DNA of 5,671 bases from Gammaproteobacteria bacterium (GTDB lineage: Bacteria > Pseudomonadota > Gammaproteobacteria > HTCC5015): contig JAHDBX010000138.1 of the NCBI GenBank assembly GCA_020630145.1, forward strand, positions 1 through 5,671, in the 5' to 3' direction. The notes below the pieces were generated by a model. It saw only the letters and a program-made list of their open reading frames with translations, searched no databases and was not told the origin of the DNA. Below are positions 1-5,671 of the stretch, piece after piece; the first letter of the stretch is position 1; every line of letters begins with the position of its first letter. The position numbers were made by a program, and so were the translations under genes.

Positions 1-1
1 G

Positions 2-1372
2 AAAATAGCACGTTTACTGAGTTTGGATATGAACGATGTTGACGTAACTCAATACAATGTTGAGAAGCTAGGTTGGCACCCCAAAGTTGTACAGTTTAAT
101 CATTATCATTTATTGATGATTGATGAAAAAGTAGCTGGGCGAGATGTATTACCATGGCTGCAAGAATATATGCGCGGCGAGACAGCCTTAGCTGTCGTTT
201 TACTTTGTAAGAGCCCGGACCAGAATACGCTTAATGCGGCTAAGAAAATAGGGATTTCCGCTTGTTTGGATAAAACCGGGTTAACGCGTTCATCATTACA
301 TACGGCAGTGACTTCAGCATTAATTCCATCTGAAGAAAGCGATAGTCAAAAAGCTAATACTGCTAGTGAAGAGACTGCTAAAGCTACTCAAACTAAGTCT
401 GATACTAGTTTGAATATGTCTATTGATAACTTAACGCGGCCGTCTTTAGATGGTTATACACCATTAGATACGCAGTCAGGCAAAATAAGAAAGCCGCGGC
501 CACGGCCAGTACATGAACCTCGCAAGCGTTTTAGTACTCGTAAAAGTACTATACCTGTGATACCCGGTTATGTGGTACTTAAAAAGGTTGGTCAAGGTGG
601 TATGTCGGTTATCTATCTTGCTCACCGCAAGAGTGATAGTAAGAAAGTCGTGATAAAAGTACTTTCTTCAGGCCTGTCTGAGAATGACACGCAGGTTATT
701 CGTTCTAATCAAGAGTTTGCTTTAATCAGTCGTATTAATAGCCCTTATATTGTAAAACTCTATGACCATGGTGTAGCTGATGATTCAACTTATACGGTTA
801 TGGAATATTTCTCTTCAGGAGACCTTAAACAGCGTATGTCAAAGGGTATTACGCAAAATGAGGCTTTGACCTTTTTAAGGCAGGTATGCTCTGGTTTAGC
901 AGCTATACATGGAAGCGGGGTTATTCACCGTGACTTGAAACCCGCTAATATTATGTTTAGAGATGACGATACCTTGGCAATTATTGATTTTGGTATTTCG
1001 CGTGATATCAATAGCCAACTAGATTTGACGCAACCAGGGCAAATTATTGGTACGCCTAACTATATGGCACCTGAACAAGGTAATAGTGGTTATAAACCTG
1101 ATGCGCGTTCTGATATATATTCCGTGGGTGTTATGTTTTTTGAATTGCTTACAGGCAAAAAACCTTACCGAGCTGCAAATGCAGCATCTATTATCTATAA
1201 GCATGCTCATGACCCTATACCTAAGTTGCCTAATAATTTCTTTGAAATGCAGGGAATTATTGATCAATGTATGGCAAAATTCCCTCACCAGCGCTTTCAG
1301 TCAGCAATAGATATGATTGAGTACATTAATACAGAATTTCGCTGGGATATTACTTTAGATTTTAAAGAATAA
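2..1372 (+). CDS. Receiver-domain/Ser-Thr protein kinase fusion, kinase 1 (5' end cut by window edge)
   Basis: Likely cytosolic Hanks-type Ser/Thr kinase controlled by an N-terminal CheY-like receiver. The frame is open to base 2. A TTG at 23 and ATG at 29 lie inside the receiver fold, so the true start is off the left edge; alignment with the next gene suggests about 16 residues are missing. Counting visible residues from base 2: receiver about 1-107, with Asp41 (LLMID) at the phospho-acceptor position, Cys69 at the Thr87 position and Lys91 at the Lys109 position of CheY. A Ser/Thr-rich then Arg/Lys/Pro-rich linker follows (about 108-185). The kinase domain (about 188-430) has loop GQGGMS at 197-202, catalytic Lys219, helix-C Glu238, HRDLKPAN 309-316, DFG 329-331, GTPNYMAPE ending at 358 and SDIYS. 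All catalytic residues are present, so it should be an active RD-type kinase. No membrane segment or sensory C-terminal domain is seen. Substrate unknown. Confidence 0.93.
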   Translation, partial: KIARLLSLDMNDVDVTQYNVEKLGWHPKVVQFNHYHLLMIDEKVAGRDVLPWLQEYMRGETALAVVLLCKSPDQNTLNAAKKIGISACLDKTGLTRSSLHTAVTSALIPSEESDSQKANTASEETAKATQTKSDTSLNMSIDNLTRPSLDGYTPLDTQSGKIRKPRPRPVHEPRKRFSTRKSTIPVIPGYVVLKKVGQGGMSVIYLAHRKSDSKKVVIKVLSSGLSENDTQVIRSNQEFALISRINSPYIVKLYDHGVADDSTYTVMEYFSSGDLKQRMSKGITQNEALTFLRQVCSGLAAIHGSGVIHRDLKPANIMFRDDDTLAIIDFGISRDINSQLDLTQPGQIIGTPNYMAPEQGNSGYKPDARSDIYSVGVMFFELLTGKKPYRAANAASIIYKHAHDPIPKLPNNFFEMQGIIDQCMAKFPHQRFQSAIDMIEYINTEFRWDITLDFKE

Positions 1373-1381
1373 AAAAAATAT

Positions 1382-2629
1382 ATGAAATTTCGAGTCCTTG
1401 TCATAGATCCGGTTGAGAAAATTAGATTGCAGCTGCTTAATCTATTAAAGCAGGATATTTCTGAGCTGGTACTTTATAGCTATGATCCTATTACACGTGG
1501 GCAACCCTCAGCAAACTTTAATTGGTTAACCTATGATTTGGTTATTCTTAGTTCCTATTTAGGTAAGGATAATGGTACGGGTCTAGAGTGGTTACAAGCA
1601 ATTAAGTCCGCAGAGGGTAGCCCAGGTGTCATCATGCTATGTGCTAAAAAAGATGAAGGCTTAGATGAAACCTATAAGGAAATAGGTGCAGATGAATGTT
1701 TGGCAAAAGAAAAGCTAACGCGAAGAATGCTCACCTCAGCCGTTTCATATATTGTTAAGTTTAATCAGTTGACGCGTAGCCGCAAAGAGTCTGAACACCG
1801 TAAAGCGCGGGGGCCTGAATTACCCGGTTATAAAGTGGGTAAGGTGCTTAATACAACGGATGTGTCTTCCTTGTACTTAGTGAACTCAGAGGCTGATAAT
1901 AAGCCTTATGTGATTAAAACCTTGTTTTCAGAATGGTTAGATGATGACTCATTGGTTGAACGCTTTGTGAATGAGTATGAGCTTATTCATGCAATTGACC
2001 ATCCTAATGTAGTGAAGCTTCATCAACTGGGTTTTACAGAAGAATTCATTTATATCATTATGGATTATTTGCCAGGTGGGAGCCTGTATGAGCGAATTCA
2101 GCAATGGAATATTAAATATGCACAAGCTTTTCGTTATCTGTGGCAAATGTCAGAGGGCTTGGCATGCTTACACAAGCAAGGTATTTTGCACCGAGATTTA
2201 AAACCGTCGAATGTTATGTTTAGGAATGCTGATCAACTCATGTTGATTGATTTTGGTATTTCCAAGCATTTAGGCAATATCAATGAAGATATGACGCAAA
2301 GTAACGTGGAAATGGGTACATTACCTTATATGAGCCCTGAAGCGGTCACGGCAACTGAGCTTGATGAGCGTAGCGATGTATATAGCATGGGCATCATCTT
2401 TTTTGAAATGCTGTCTGGTAAAAAGCCTTTTAGGCCTTTAGCGCCGATTGATGTACTAAAATACCATCGAAAAGAAGAAAGTTTTATACTGGGTGAGAAC
2501 TTAAAGCAGTTTCAACCGCTGATTGATGAAATGGTCGCCACTGACCGTGAAAACCGCTTGTCGGATATGGCTAATTTGCAAGCATACATAAAAGAACATT
2601 ATTCTCAGTACCTTGATGACGATTGTTGA
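1382..2629 (+). CDS. Receiver-domain/Ser-Thr protein kinase fusion, kinase 2 (degenerate receiver and glycine loop)
   Basis: Complete 415-residue paralogue of the gene before it, starting at ATG 9 nt after that gene's TAA and in the same frame, so probably co-transcribed. No clear Shine-Dalgarno is visible in the A-rich gap. Receiver 1-125: Asp9 remains of the acidic pair, but the phospho-acceptor position is Ser57 (DLVILSSYLG); Cys87, Cys106 and Lys109 occupy the CheY 87, 106 and 109 positions. A short basic linker (about 126-145) follows, much shorter than in kinase 1. Kinase domain 148-408: the glycine loop is replaced by LNTTDVSS (156-163), but Lys179 (VIK), helix-C Glu198, HRDLKPSN 270-277, DFG 290-292, SPE 318-320 (for APE) and SDVYS are kept. 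Inference: it may bind ATP weakly, be a slow kinase, or act as a scaffold or regulator of kinase 1. No membrane segment is seen. Substrate unknown. Confidence 0.93.
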   Translation: MKFRVLVIDPVEKIRLQLLNLLKQDISELVLYSYDPITRGQPSANFNWLTYDLVILSSYLGKDNGTGLEWLQAIKSAEGSPGVIMLCAKKDEGLDETYKEIGADECLAKEKLTRRMLTSAVSYIVKFNQLTRSRKESEHRKARGPELPGYKVGKVLNTTDVSSLYLVNSEADNKPYVIKTLFSEWLDDDSLVERFVNEYELIHAIDHPNVVKLHQLGFTEEFIYIIMDYLPGGSLYERIQQWNIKYAQAFRYLWQMSEGLACLHKQGILHRDLKPSNVMFRNADQLMLIDFGISKHLGNINEDMTQSNVEMGTLPYMSPEAVTATELDERSDVYSMGIIFFEMLSGKKPFRPLAPIDVLKYHRKEESFILGENLKQFQPLIDEMVATDRENRLSDMANLQAYIKEHYSQYLDDDC

Positions 2630-2660
2630 GTAAAAATACATAAAAAAGTCATGAATCCAA

Positions 2661-2689
2661 TAGACAAGCTTTGTCTGTCTCGTTAGAAT
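2661..2689 (+). promoter_or_regulatory. Probable sigma70-type promoter for the carAB leader
   Basis: TAGACA (2661-2666) and TAGAAT (2684-2689) each match the -35 and -10 consensus at five of six positions and are separated by the optimal 17 nt. Transcription would start near 2696-2698, which leaves an untranslated leader of about 200 nt before carA. It lies just downstream of the kinase 2 stop codon and is the best promoter match I found in this intergenic region. It is predicted from sequence only. Confidence 0.55.
2662..2676. repeat. Inverted repeat overlapping the -35 box
   Basis: AGACAA-GCT-TTGTCT is a perfect 6-bp dyad with a 3-nt centre. It overlaps the -35 element of the predicted promoter and runs into the spacer, a position suited to a repressor operator. 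No T-run follows it, so it is not a convincing terminator. It does not match the ArgR or PurR consensus. It could be chance. Confidence 0.3.
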
Positions 2690-2715
2690 ATCCGCCTAGC
2701 CAAAGTGGGTTAATA

Positions 2716-2769
2716 ATGATGTGCGAAACGCTGTTTTGCCATAAATCAATCCGCAAGAAGGAAGAGTGA
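2716..2769 (+). CDS. Possible 17-residue leader peptide upstream of carA
   Basis: A short reading frame, MMCETLFCHKSIRKKEE, starts about 19 nt after the predicted transcription start; GTGGGT 6 nt upstream is only a weak ribosome site. Its TGA stop (2767-2769) is exactly the 3-nt loop of the hairpin at 2759-2777, so a translating ribosome would melt that hairpin. It ends 14 nt before the T-run stem. It has only one Arg codon, so classical arginine-codon attenuation is not evident. Short frames like this arise by chance, so the support is positional: promoter, frame, hairpin and terminator in the order expected of an attenuator. Confidence 0.3.
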   Translation: MMCETLFCHKSIRKKEE

Positions 2770-2777
2770 CTCTTCCT
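2759..2777 (+). other. Perfect 8-bp RNA hairpin in the carA leader
   Basis: AGGAAGAG-TGA-CTCTTCCT forms an uninterrupted 8-bp stem with a 3-nt loop. GC at 2753-2754 could add two pairs with GC at 2778-2779 across a 4-nt bulge. No T-run follows, so it is not an intrinsic terminator by itself. It stands 6 nt upstream of the terminator-like stem and may act as a pause hairpin or ribosome-sensing element. It also contains an AGGAAGAG stretch, resembling a Shine-Dalgarno sequence, but no start codon follows at suitable spacing. Confidence 0.5.
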
Positions 2778-2783
2778 GCAGTT

Positions 2784-2827
2784 GGGGCGTATTAATTCAT
2801 CCACATGAATCCGACGGCCCTTTTTTT
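2784..2827 (+). terminator. Intrinsic terminator or carAB attenuator
   Basis: GGGC (2785-2788) pairs with GCCC (2817-2820), followed at once by seven T (2821-2827). Inside this, GT pairs with AC across a one-base bulge. After a small internal loop, ATTCAT (2795-2800) pairs with ATGAAT (2805-2810) around a CCAC tetraloop. The stem is interrupted, so its strength is uncertain. It lies downstream of the predicted promoter and 68 nt before carA. It could attenuate carAB transcription, end a small leader RNA of about 130 nt, or terminate read-through from the kinase operon. Confidence 0.5.
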
Positions 2828-2895
2828 ATGCCCAGATTATTAAGAAATAGCTTGATAAGCTGGTTTTATAACTCATTTATAGCTAGGTTAAAAGA

Positions 2896-4083
2896 TTGAA
2901 TAGTCAACATGCAATTTTGACTCCTGCGACTGAACCCGCCATATTAGTATTAGAAGATGGTAGCGTGTTTACAGGTCGTTCCATTGGTGCACTAGGTCAA
3001 AGTGTGGGTGAAGTGGTTTTTAATACCGCCATCACCGGTTACCAAGAAATTCTCACTGATCCATCATATGCCAAGCAAATTGTTACCTTAACCTATCCAC
3101 ATATAGGTAGTGTAGGTATTAATGCTGAAGACGCCGAGTCGACAGGCGTGCATGCAGCGGGCTTGGTTATTAGAGATTTGCCGTTACTAGCTAGTAACTG
3201 GCGCAGCGAAGAGTCTTTGTCTGCATACTTACAGCGCAACAACATTGTAGCGATTGCTGATATAGATACACGCCGTTTAACACGTATATTGCGTGATAAA
3301 GGCGCACAGAAAGGCTGTATTCTTGCAGCAGATAGCATCAGTGAGGCAGAAGTGAGTTCGGCGAAGCAGGCCGCGACAGCTTTTACCGGTTTGGTGGGTA
3401 TGGACTTAGCGAAAGAAGTAAGCACTGATAAAAGCTACCCGTGGAAAAAGCGCGTTTGGTTAGGTCCAGATGAAGATGAGCCAATAACGGTTAAGGCTGA
3501 ATATAAAGTAGTGGCCTACGATTTTGGTGTTAAACACAACATATTGAGAATGTTAGCAGAGCGTGGTTGTGATATTACCGTGGTGCCGGCGAAAACACCC
3601 GCAAGTGATGTATTAGCTATGCAGCCTGATGGCGTCTTCTTATCTAATGGCCCTGGTGATCCAGAGCCCTGTGATTACGCTATTGAGGCGATTCAAGTCT
3701 TGCTTGAAAAAGAGTTACCCTTGTTTGGTATTTGCCTAGGTCACCAGTTATTAAGCTTAGCGGCCGGTGCAAAAACGGTCAAAATGAAGTTTGGCCACCA
3801 TGGTGCAAACCATCCTGTGCAAGACCTTGATAGCAAAGTGGTTATGATTACTAGCCAAAACCACGGTTTTGCTGTTGATGAAGAGAGTTTGCCTGAGAAT
3901 ATCAAAGCAACACACCGTTCATTGTTTGACGGCTCTTTGCAGGGTATAAGCCTACTCGATAAGCCAGCATTTAGTTTCCAAGGTCACCCGGAAGCGAGTC
4001 CAGGCCCGCATGATGTGGCGCCTTTGTTTGACCAATTTATCCAATTAATGAAGTCTGCCAGTAAAACGGGGGCTGCGAAGTAA
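2896..4083 (+). CDS. carA: Carbamoyl-phosphate synthase small (glutaminase) subunit
   Basis: Hydrolyses glutamine and channels the ammonia to CarB for carbamoyl-phosphate synthesis, feeding pyrimidine and arginine pathways in the cytosol. The 395-residue product has the family's usual length. The N-terminal CPSase small-chain domain includes [11 protein letters not shown] (48-58), LTYPHIG (65-71) and [11 protein letters not shown] (120-130). The C-terminal class I glutamine amidotransferase domain has LSNGPGDP (249-256), the nucleophile Cys280 in [18 protein letters not shown], and His364/Glu366 in GHPEASPGP, completing the triad. The TTG start is chosen because an in-frame stop lies 12 nt upstream, no ATG or GTG is available near the N-terminus, and TAGGT sits about 8 nt before it; E. 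coli carA also starts with TTG. The N-terminus is about 10 residues longer than E. coli's, so TTG at 2917 is a weaker alternative. It is followed 4 nt later by carB. Confidence 0.97.
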   Translation: MNSQHAILTPATEPAILVLEDGSVFTGRSIGALGQSVGEVVFNTAITGYQEILTDPSYAKQIVTLTYPHIGSVGINAEDAESTGVHAAGLVIRDLPLLASNWRSEESLSAYLQRNNIVAIADIDTRRLTRILRDKGAQKGCILAADSISEAEVSSAKQAATAFTGLVGMDLAKEVSTDKSYPWKKRVWLGPDEDEPITVKAEYKVVAYDFGVKHNILRMLAERGCDITVVPAKTPASDVLAMQPDGVFLSNGPGDPEPCDYAIEAIQVLLEKELPLFGICLGHQLLSLAAGAKTVKMKFGHHGANHPVQDLDSKVVMITSQNHGFAVDEESLPENIKATHRSLFDGSLQGISLLDKPAFSFQGHPEASPGPHDVAPLFDQFIQLMKSASKTGAAK

Positions 4084-4087
4084 GAAC

Positions 4088-5671
4088 ATGCCAAAACGTA
4101 ATGATATAAAAAGTATTCTAATTATTGGTGCGGGCCCGATTGTTATCGGTCAGGCATGTGAGTTTGATTACTCAGGCGCACAAGCTTGTAAAGCGCTGCG
4201 TGAAGAAGGTTACCGAGTTATTTTGGTAAACTCTAATCCCGCTACTATTATGACAGACCCCGAAACGGCTGATGCGGTGTACATTGAGCCTATACACTGG
4301 CGCAATGTCGCTGAAATTATTAAAAAAGAACGTCCGGATGTATTGCTGCCCACAATGGGTGGTCAGACGGCATTGAACTGCGCTTTAGATTTAGATCGTG
4401 AAGGTGTACTAGCAGAATACAATGTTGAAATGATCGGTGCGAAACGCGAAGCGATTGACATGGCTGAAGATCGTGAGAAGTTCCGCGTAGCGATGGATGA
4501 AATTGGTTTAAAAACGCCGCGCTCATTTGTTGCGCATGACATGGATCAAGCAACCGAAGCGCGTGATGCATTAGGTTTTCCTATTATTATTCGTCCTTCA
4601 TTTACCATGGGAGGTACCGGTGGTGGTATTGCCTATAATCGTGAAGAATTTGAAGAGATTGTTACACGTGGCCTAGATTTGTCGCCGACAACAGAAGTAC
4701 TGTTAGAAGAGTCAGTGCTGGGTTGGAAAGAATACGAAATGGAAGTTGTACGTGATAAAGCGGATAACTGTATCATTATCTGTTCAATCGAAAATCTTGA
4801 CCCTATGGGTGTGCATACAGGTGATTCAATTACTGTAGCACCAGCGCAAACACTTACAGATAAAGAATACCAAATTATGCGTAATGCCTCGTTGGCTGTA
4901 TTGCGTAAAATTGGTGTAGAAACGGGTGGTTCAAACGTACAATTTGCCATTAACCCTGAAAACGGCAAAATGATTATCATTGAGATGAACCCGCGTGTTT
5001 CACGTTCATCGGCATTAGCGTCTAAAGCGACCGGATTTCCTATTGCAAAAATAGCCGCTAAACTAGCCGTAGGTTTTACTCTGGATGAGTTGCAAAACGA
5101 TATCACCGGCGGTGCAACACCTGCGTCTTTTGAGCCTACAATTGACTATGTTGTCACTAAAATTCCACGCTTTGCCTTTGAAAAGTTCCCAGCTGCTAAT
5201 GACCGCTTAACGACGCAAATGAAATCAGTGGGTGAAGTGATGGCCATTGGTCGAACCTTTCAGGAGTCTATGCAAAAAGCCCTGCGTGGCTTAGAAGTAG
5301 GCGCTGATGGTTTTGACCCAATAGTTGATGCCGACTTGTCAGCAGAGGAAGCATTGAAGGTAATTAAGCGCGAACTGCGCGAGCCCGGTCCAGAACGTAT
5401 TTGGTATGTGGCTGATGCATTCCGTTATGGTTTGACACAAGAAGATGTTTTTGACTTAACTAAAATTGATCCTTGGTTTTTAGTGCAGCTCAAAGAATTG
5501 CTTGATATAGAAAAAGACATTGCAGACCAAGATTTAACTAGCATACCAAGCAATATTTTATTTGCACTTAAGCGCAAAGGCTTTTCTGATCGCCGTTTAG
5601 CGAAGCTGTTAAATACAACAGAGTATGATGTGCGAGAATATCGTGCCAAGCACAAAATTCACCCAATCTAT
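4088..5671 (+). CDS. carB: Carbamoyl-phosphate synthase large (synthetase) subunit, N-terminal half; 3' end beyond window
   Basis: Makes carbamoyl phosphate from bicarbonate, ammonia supplied by CarA, and two ATP. It starts at ATG 4 nt after the carA stop ([10 protein letters not shown]), so the two are co-transcribed and probably translationally coupled. The first 528 codons are present, roughly half of the usual 1,070 or so, and the frame is open to the right edge. Residues 1-401 form the carboxyphosphate ATP-grasp domain: Arg129, Arg169, the glycine loop [11 protein letters not shown] (174-184), Glu215, His243, Glu299, Asn301 and Arg303 fall at the same numbers as in E. coli. Residues from about 402 belong to the oligomerisation domain, which is cut. 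The carbamate-phosphorylating half and the C-terminal allosteric domain (UMP, IMP and ornithine binding in E. coli) are not in the window. No frameshift or odd residue is seen. Confidence 0.98.
   Translation, partial: MPKRNDIKSILIIGAGPIVIGQACEFDYSGAQACKALREEGYRVILVNSNPATIMTDPETADAVYIEPIHWRNVAEIIKKERPDVLLPTMGGQTALNCALDLDREGVLAEYNVEMIGAKREAIDMAEDREKFRVAMDEIGLKTPRSFVAHDMDQATEARDALGFPIIIRPSFTMGGTGGGIAYNREEFEEIVTRGLDLSPTTEVLLEESVLGWKEYEMEVVRDKADNCIIICSIENLDPMGVHTGDSITVAPAQTLTDKEYQIMRNASLAVLRKIGVETGGSNVQFAINPENGKMIIIEMNPRVSRSSALASKATGFPIAKIAAKLAVGFTLDELQNDITGGATPASFEPTIDYVVTKIPRFAFEKFPAANDRLTTQMKSVGEVMAIGRTFQESMQKALRGLEVGADGFDPIVDADLSAEEALKVIKRELREPGPERIWYVADAFRYGLTQEDVFDLTKIDPWFLVQLKELLDIEKDIADQDLTSIPSNILFALKRKGFSDRRLAKLLNTTEYDVREYRAKHKIHPIY

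Noticed and set aside
23..31. TTG at 23 or ATG at 29 as the real start of kinase 1
   Set aside because: The frame is open to base 2 and the upstream codons continue the receiver helix seen in kinase 2. Starting here would delete the first strand and its acidic residue.
1019..1310. Open frames of 87-89 codons on both strands inside kinase 1
   Set aside because: They overlap the activation loop and C-lobe of the clearly coding frame and have no recognisable domain or ribosome site.
2722..2740. GCGAAACGC...TTTTGCC as a PurR operator
   Set aside because: Only one half resembles the consensus and the spacing to the other half is wrong.
2795..2810. ATTCAT-CCAC-ATGAAT as an ArgR box
   Set aside because: The ARG box is TGAAT followed by ATTCA; here the half-sites are in the opposite order with a CCAC centre, and the dyad is better explained as the upper part of the T-run stem.
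2852..2882. Second carA promoter: TTGATA with TTTATA or TTATAG
   Set aside because: The spacer would be 18-19 nt, the -10 is poor, and transcription would start almost at the carA start codon. Possible but weaker than the promoter at 2661-2689.
2630..2895. Known riboswitch, tRNA or CRISPR in the intergenic region
   Set aside because: No conserved riboswitch core I know, no cloverleaf, and no spaced repeats were seen; a covariance-model search would be decisive.
3093..3425. Minus-strand 110-codon open frame
   Set aside because: Shadow of the conserved carA N-terminal domain; no promoter, ribosome site or domain.
4633..5106. Minus-strand 157-codon open frame
   Set aside because: It lies wholly within the conserved ATP-grasp coding sequence of carB, and its product is low-complexity Ser/Thr/Ile with no recognisable motif.

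Overview
The window looks like chromosomal DNA from a gammaproteobacterium of moderate, slightly AT-leaning base composition. The evidence is the close match of its CarA and CarB to the enteric proteins: CarB residues can be numbered one-for-one with E. coli through the ATP-grasp active site. I cannot name a genus from the sequence alone.

Left half (2-2629): two tandem, co-directional genes, each encoding an N-terminal receiver (REC, CheY-like) domain fused to a C-terminal Hanks-type Ser/Thr protein kinase. The first gene is cut by the left edge: its frame is open to base 2 and the missing N-terminus is about 16 residues, judged by alignment with its neighbour. The second starts 9 nt after the first ends, in the same frame, so the two are almost certainly one operon. 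They are paralogues that have diverged in a patterned way. Kinase 1 has a good glycine-rich loop and an Asp at the receiver phosphorylation position. Kinase 2 has lost every loop glycine and has Ser at the phospho-acceptor position, yet keeps Lys, Glu, HRD, Asn and DFG. Both receivers carry Cys at the two CheY switch positions (Thr87 and Tyr106 equivalents). No membrane segments, PASTA repeats or phosphatase gene are visible, so both proteins should be cytosolic. Their stimulus and substrates are unknown.

Middle (2630-2895): a 266-nt intergenic region rich in signals. It holds a good sigma70-type promoter (TAGACA, 17 nt, TAGAAT), a possible 17-codon leader peptide whose stop codon lies in the loop of a perfect 8-bp hairpin, and a GC-closed stem followed by seven T. 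The arrangement suggests a transcription attenuator or leader RNA for carAB. The T-run structure could instead simply terminate the kinase operon.

Right half (2896-5671): carA (complete, TTG start) and the first 528 codons of carB, separated by 4 nt. Together they encode carbamoyl-phosphate synthetase. CarA hydrolyses glutamine and passes ammonia to CarB, which makes carbamoyl phosphate for pyrimidine and arginine synthesis. The right edge cuts carB about half way through.

The most novel material is the REC-kinase pair; the carAB leader is the second point of interest.
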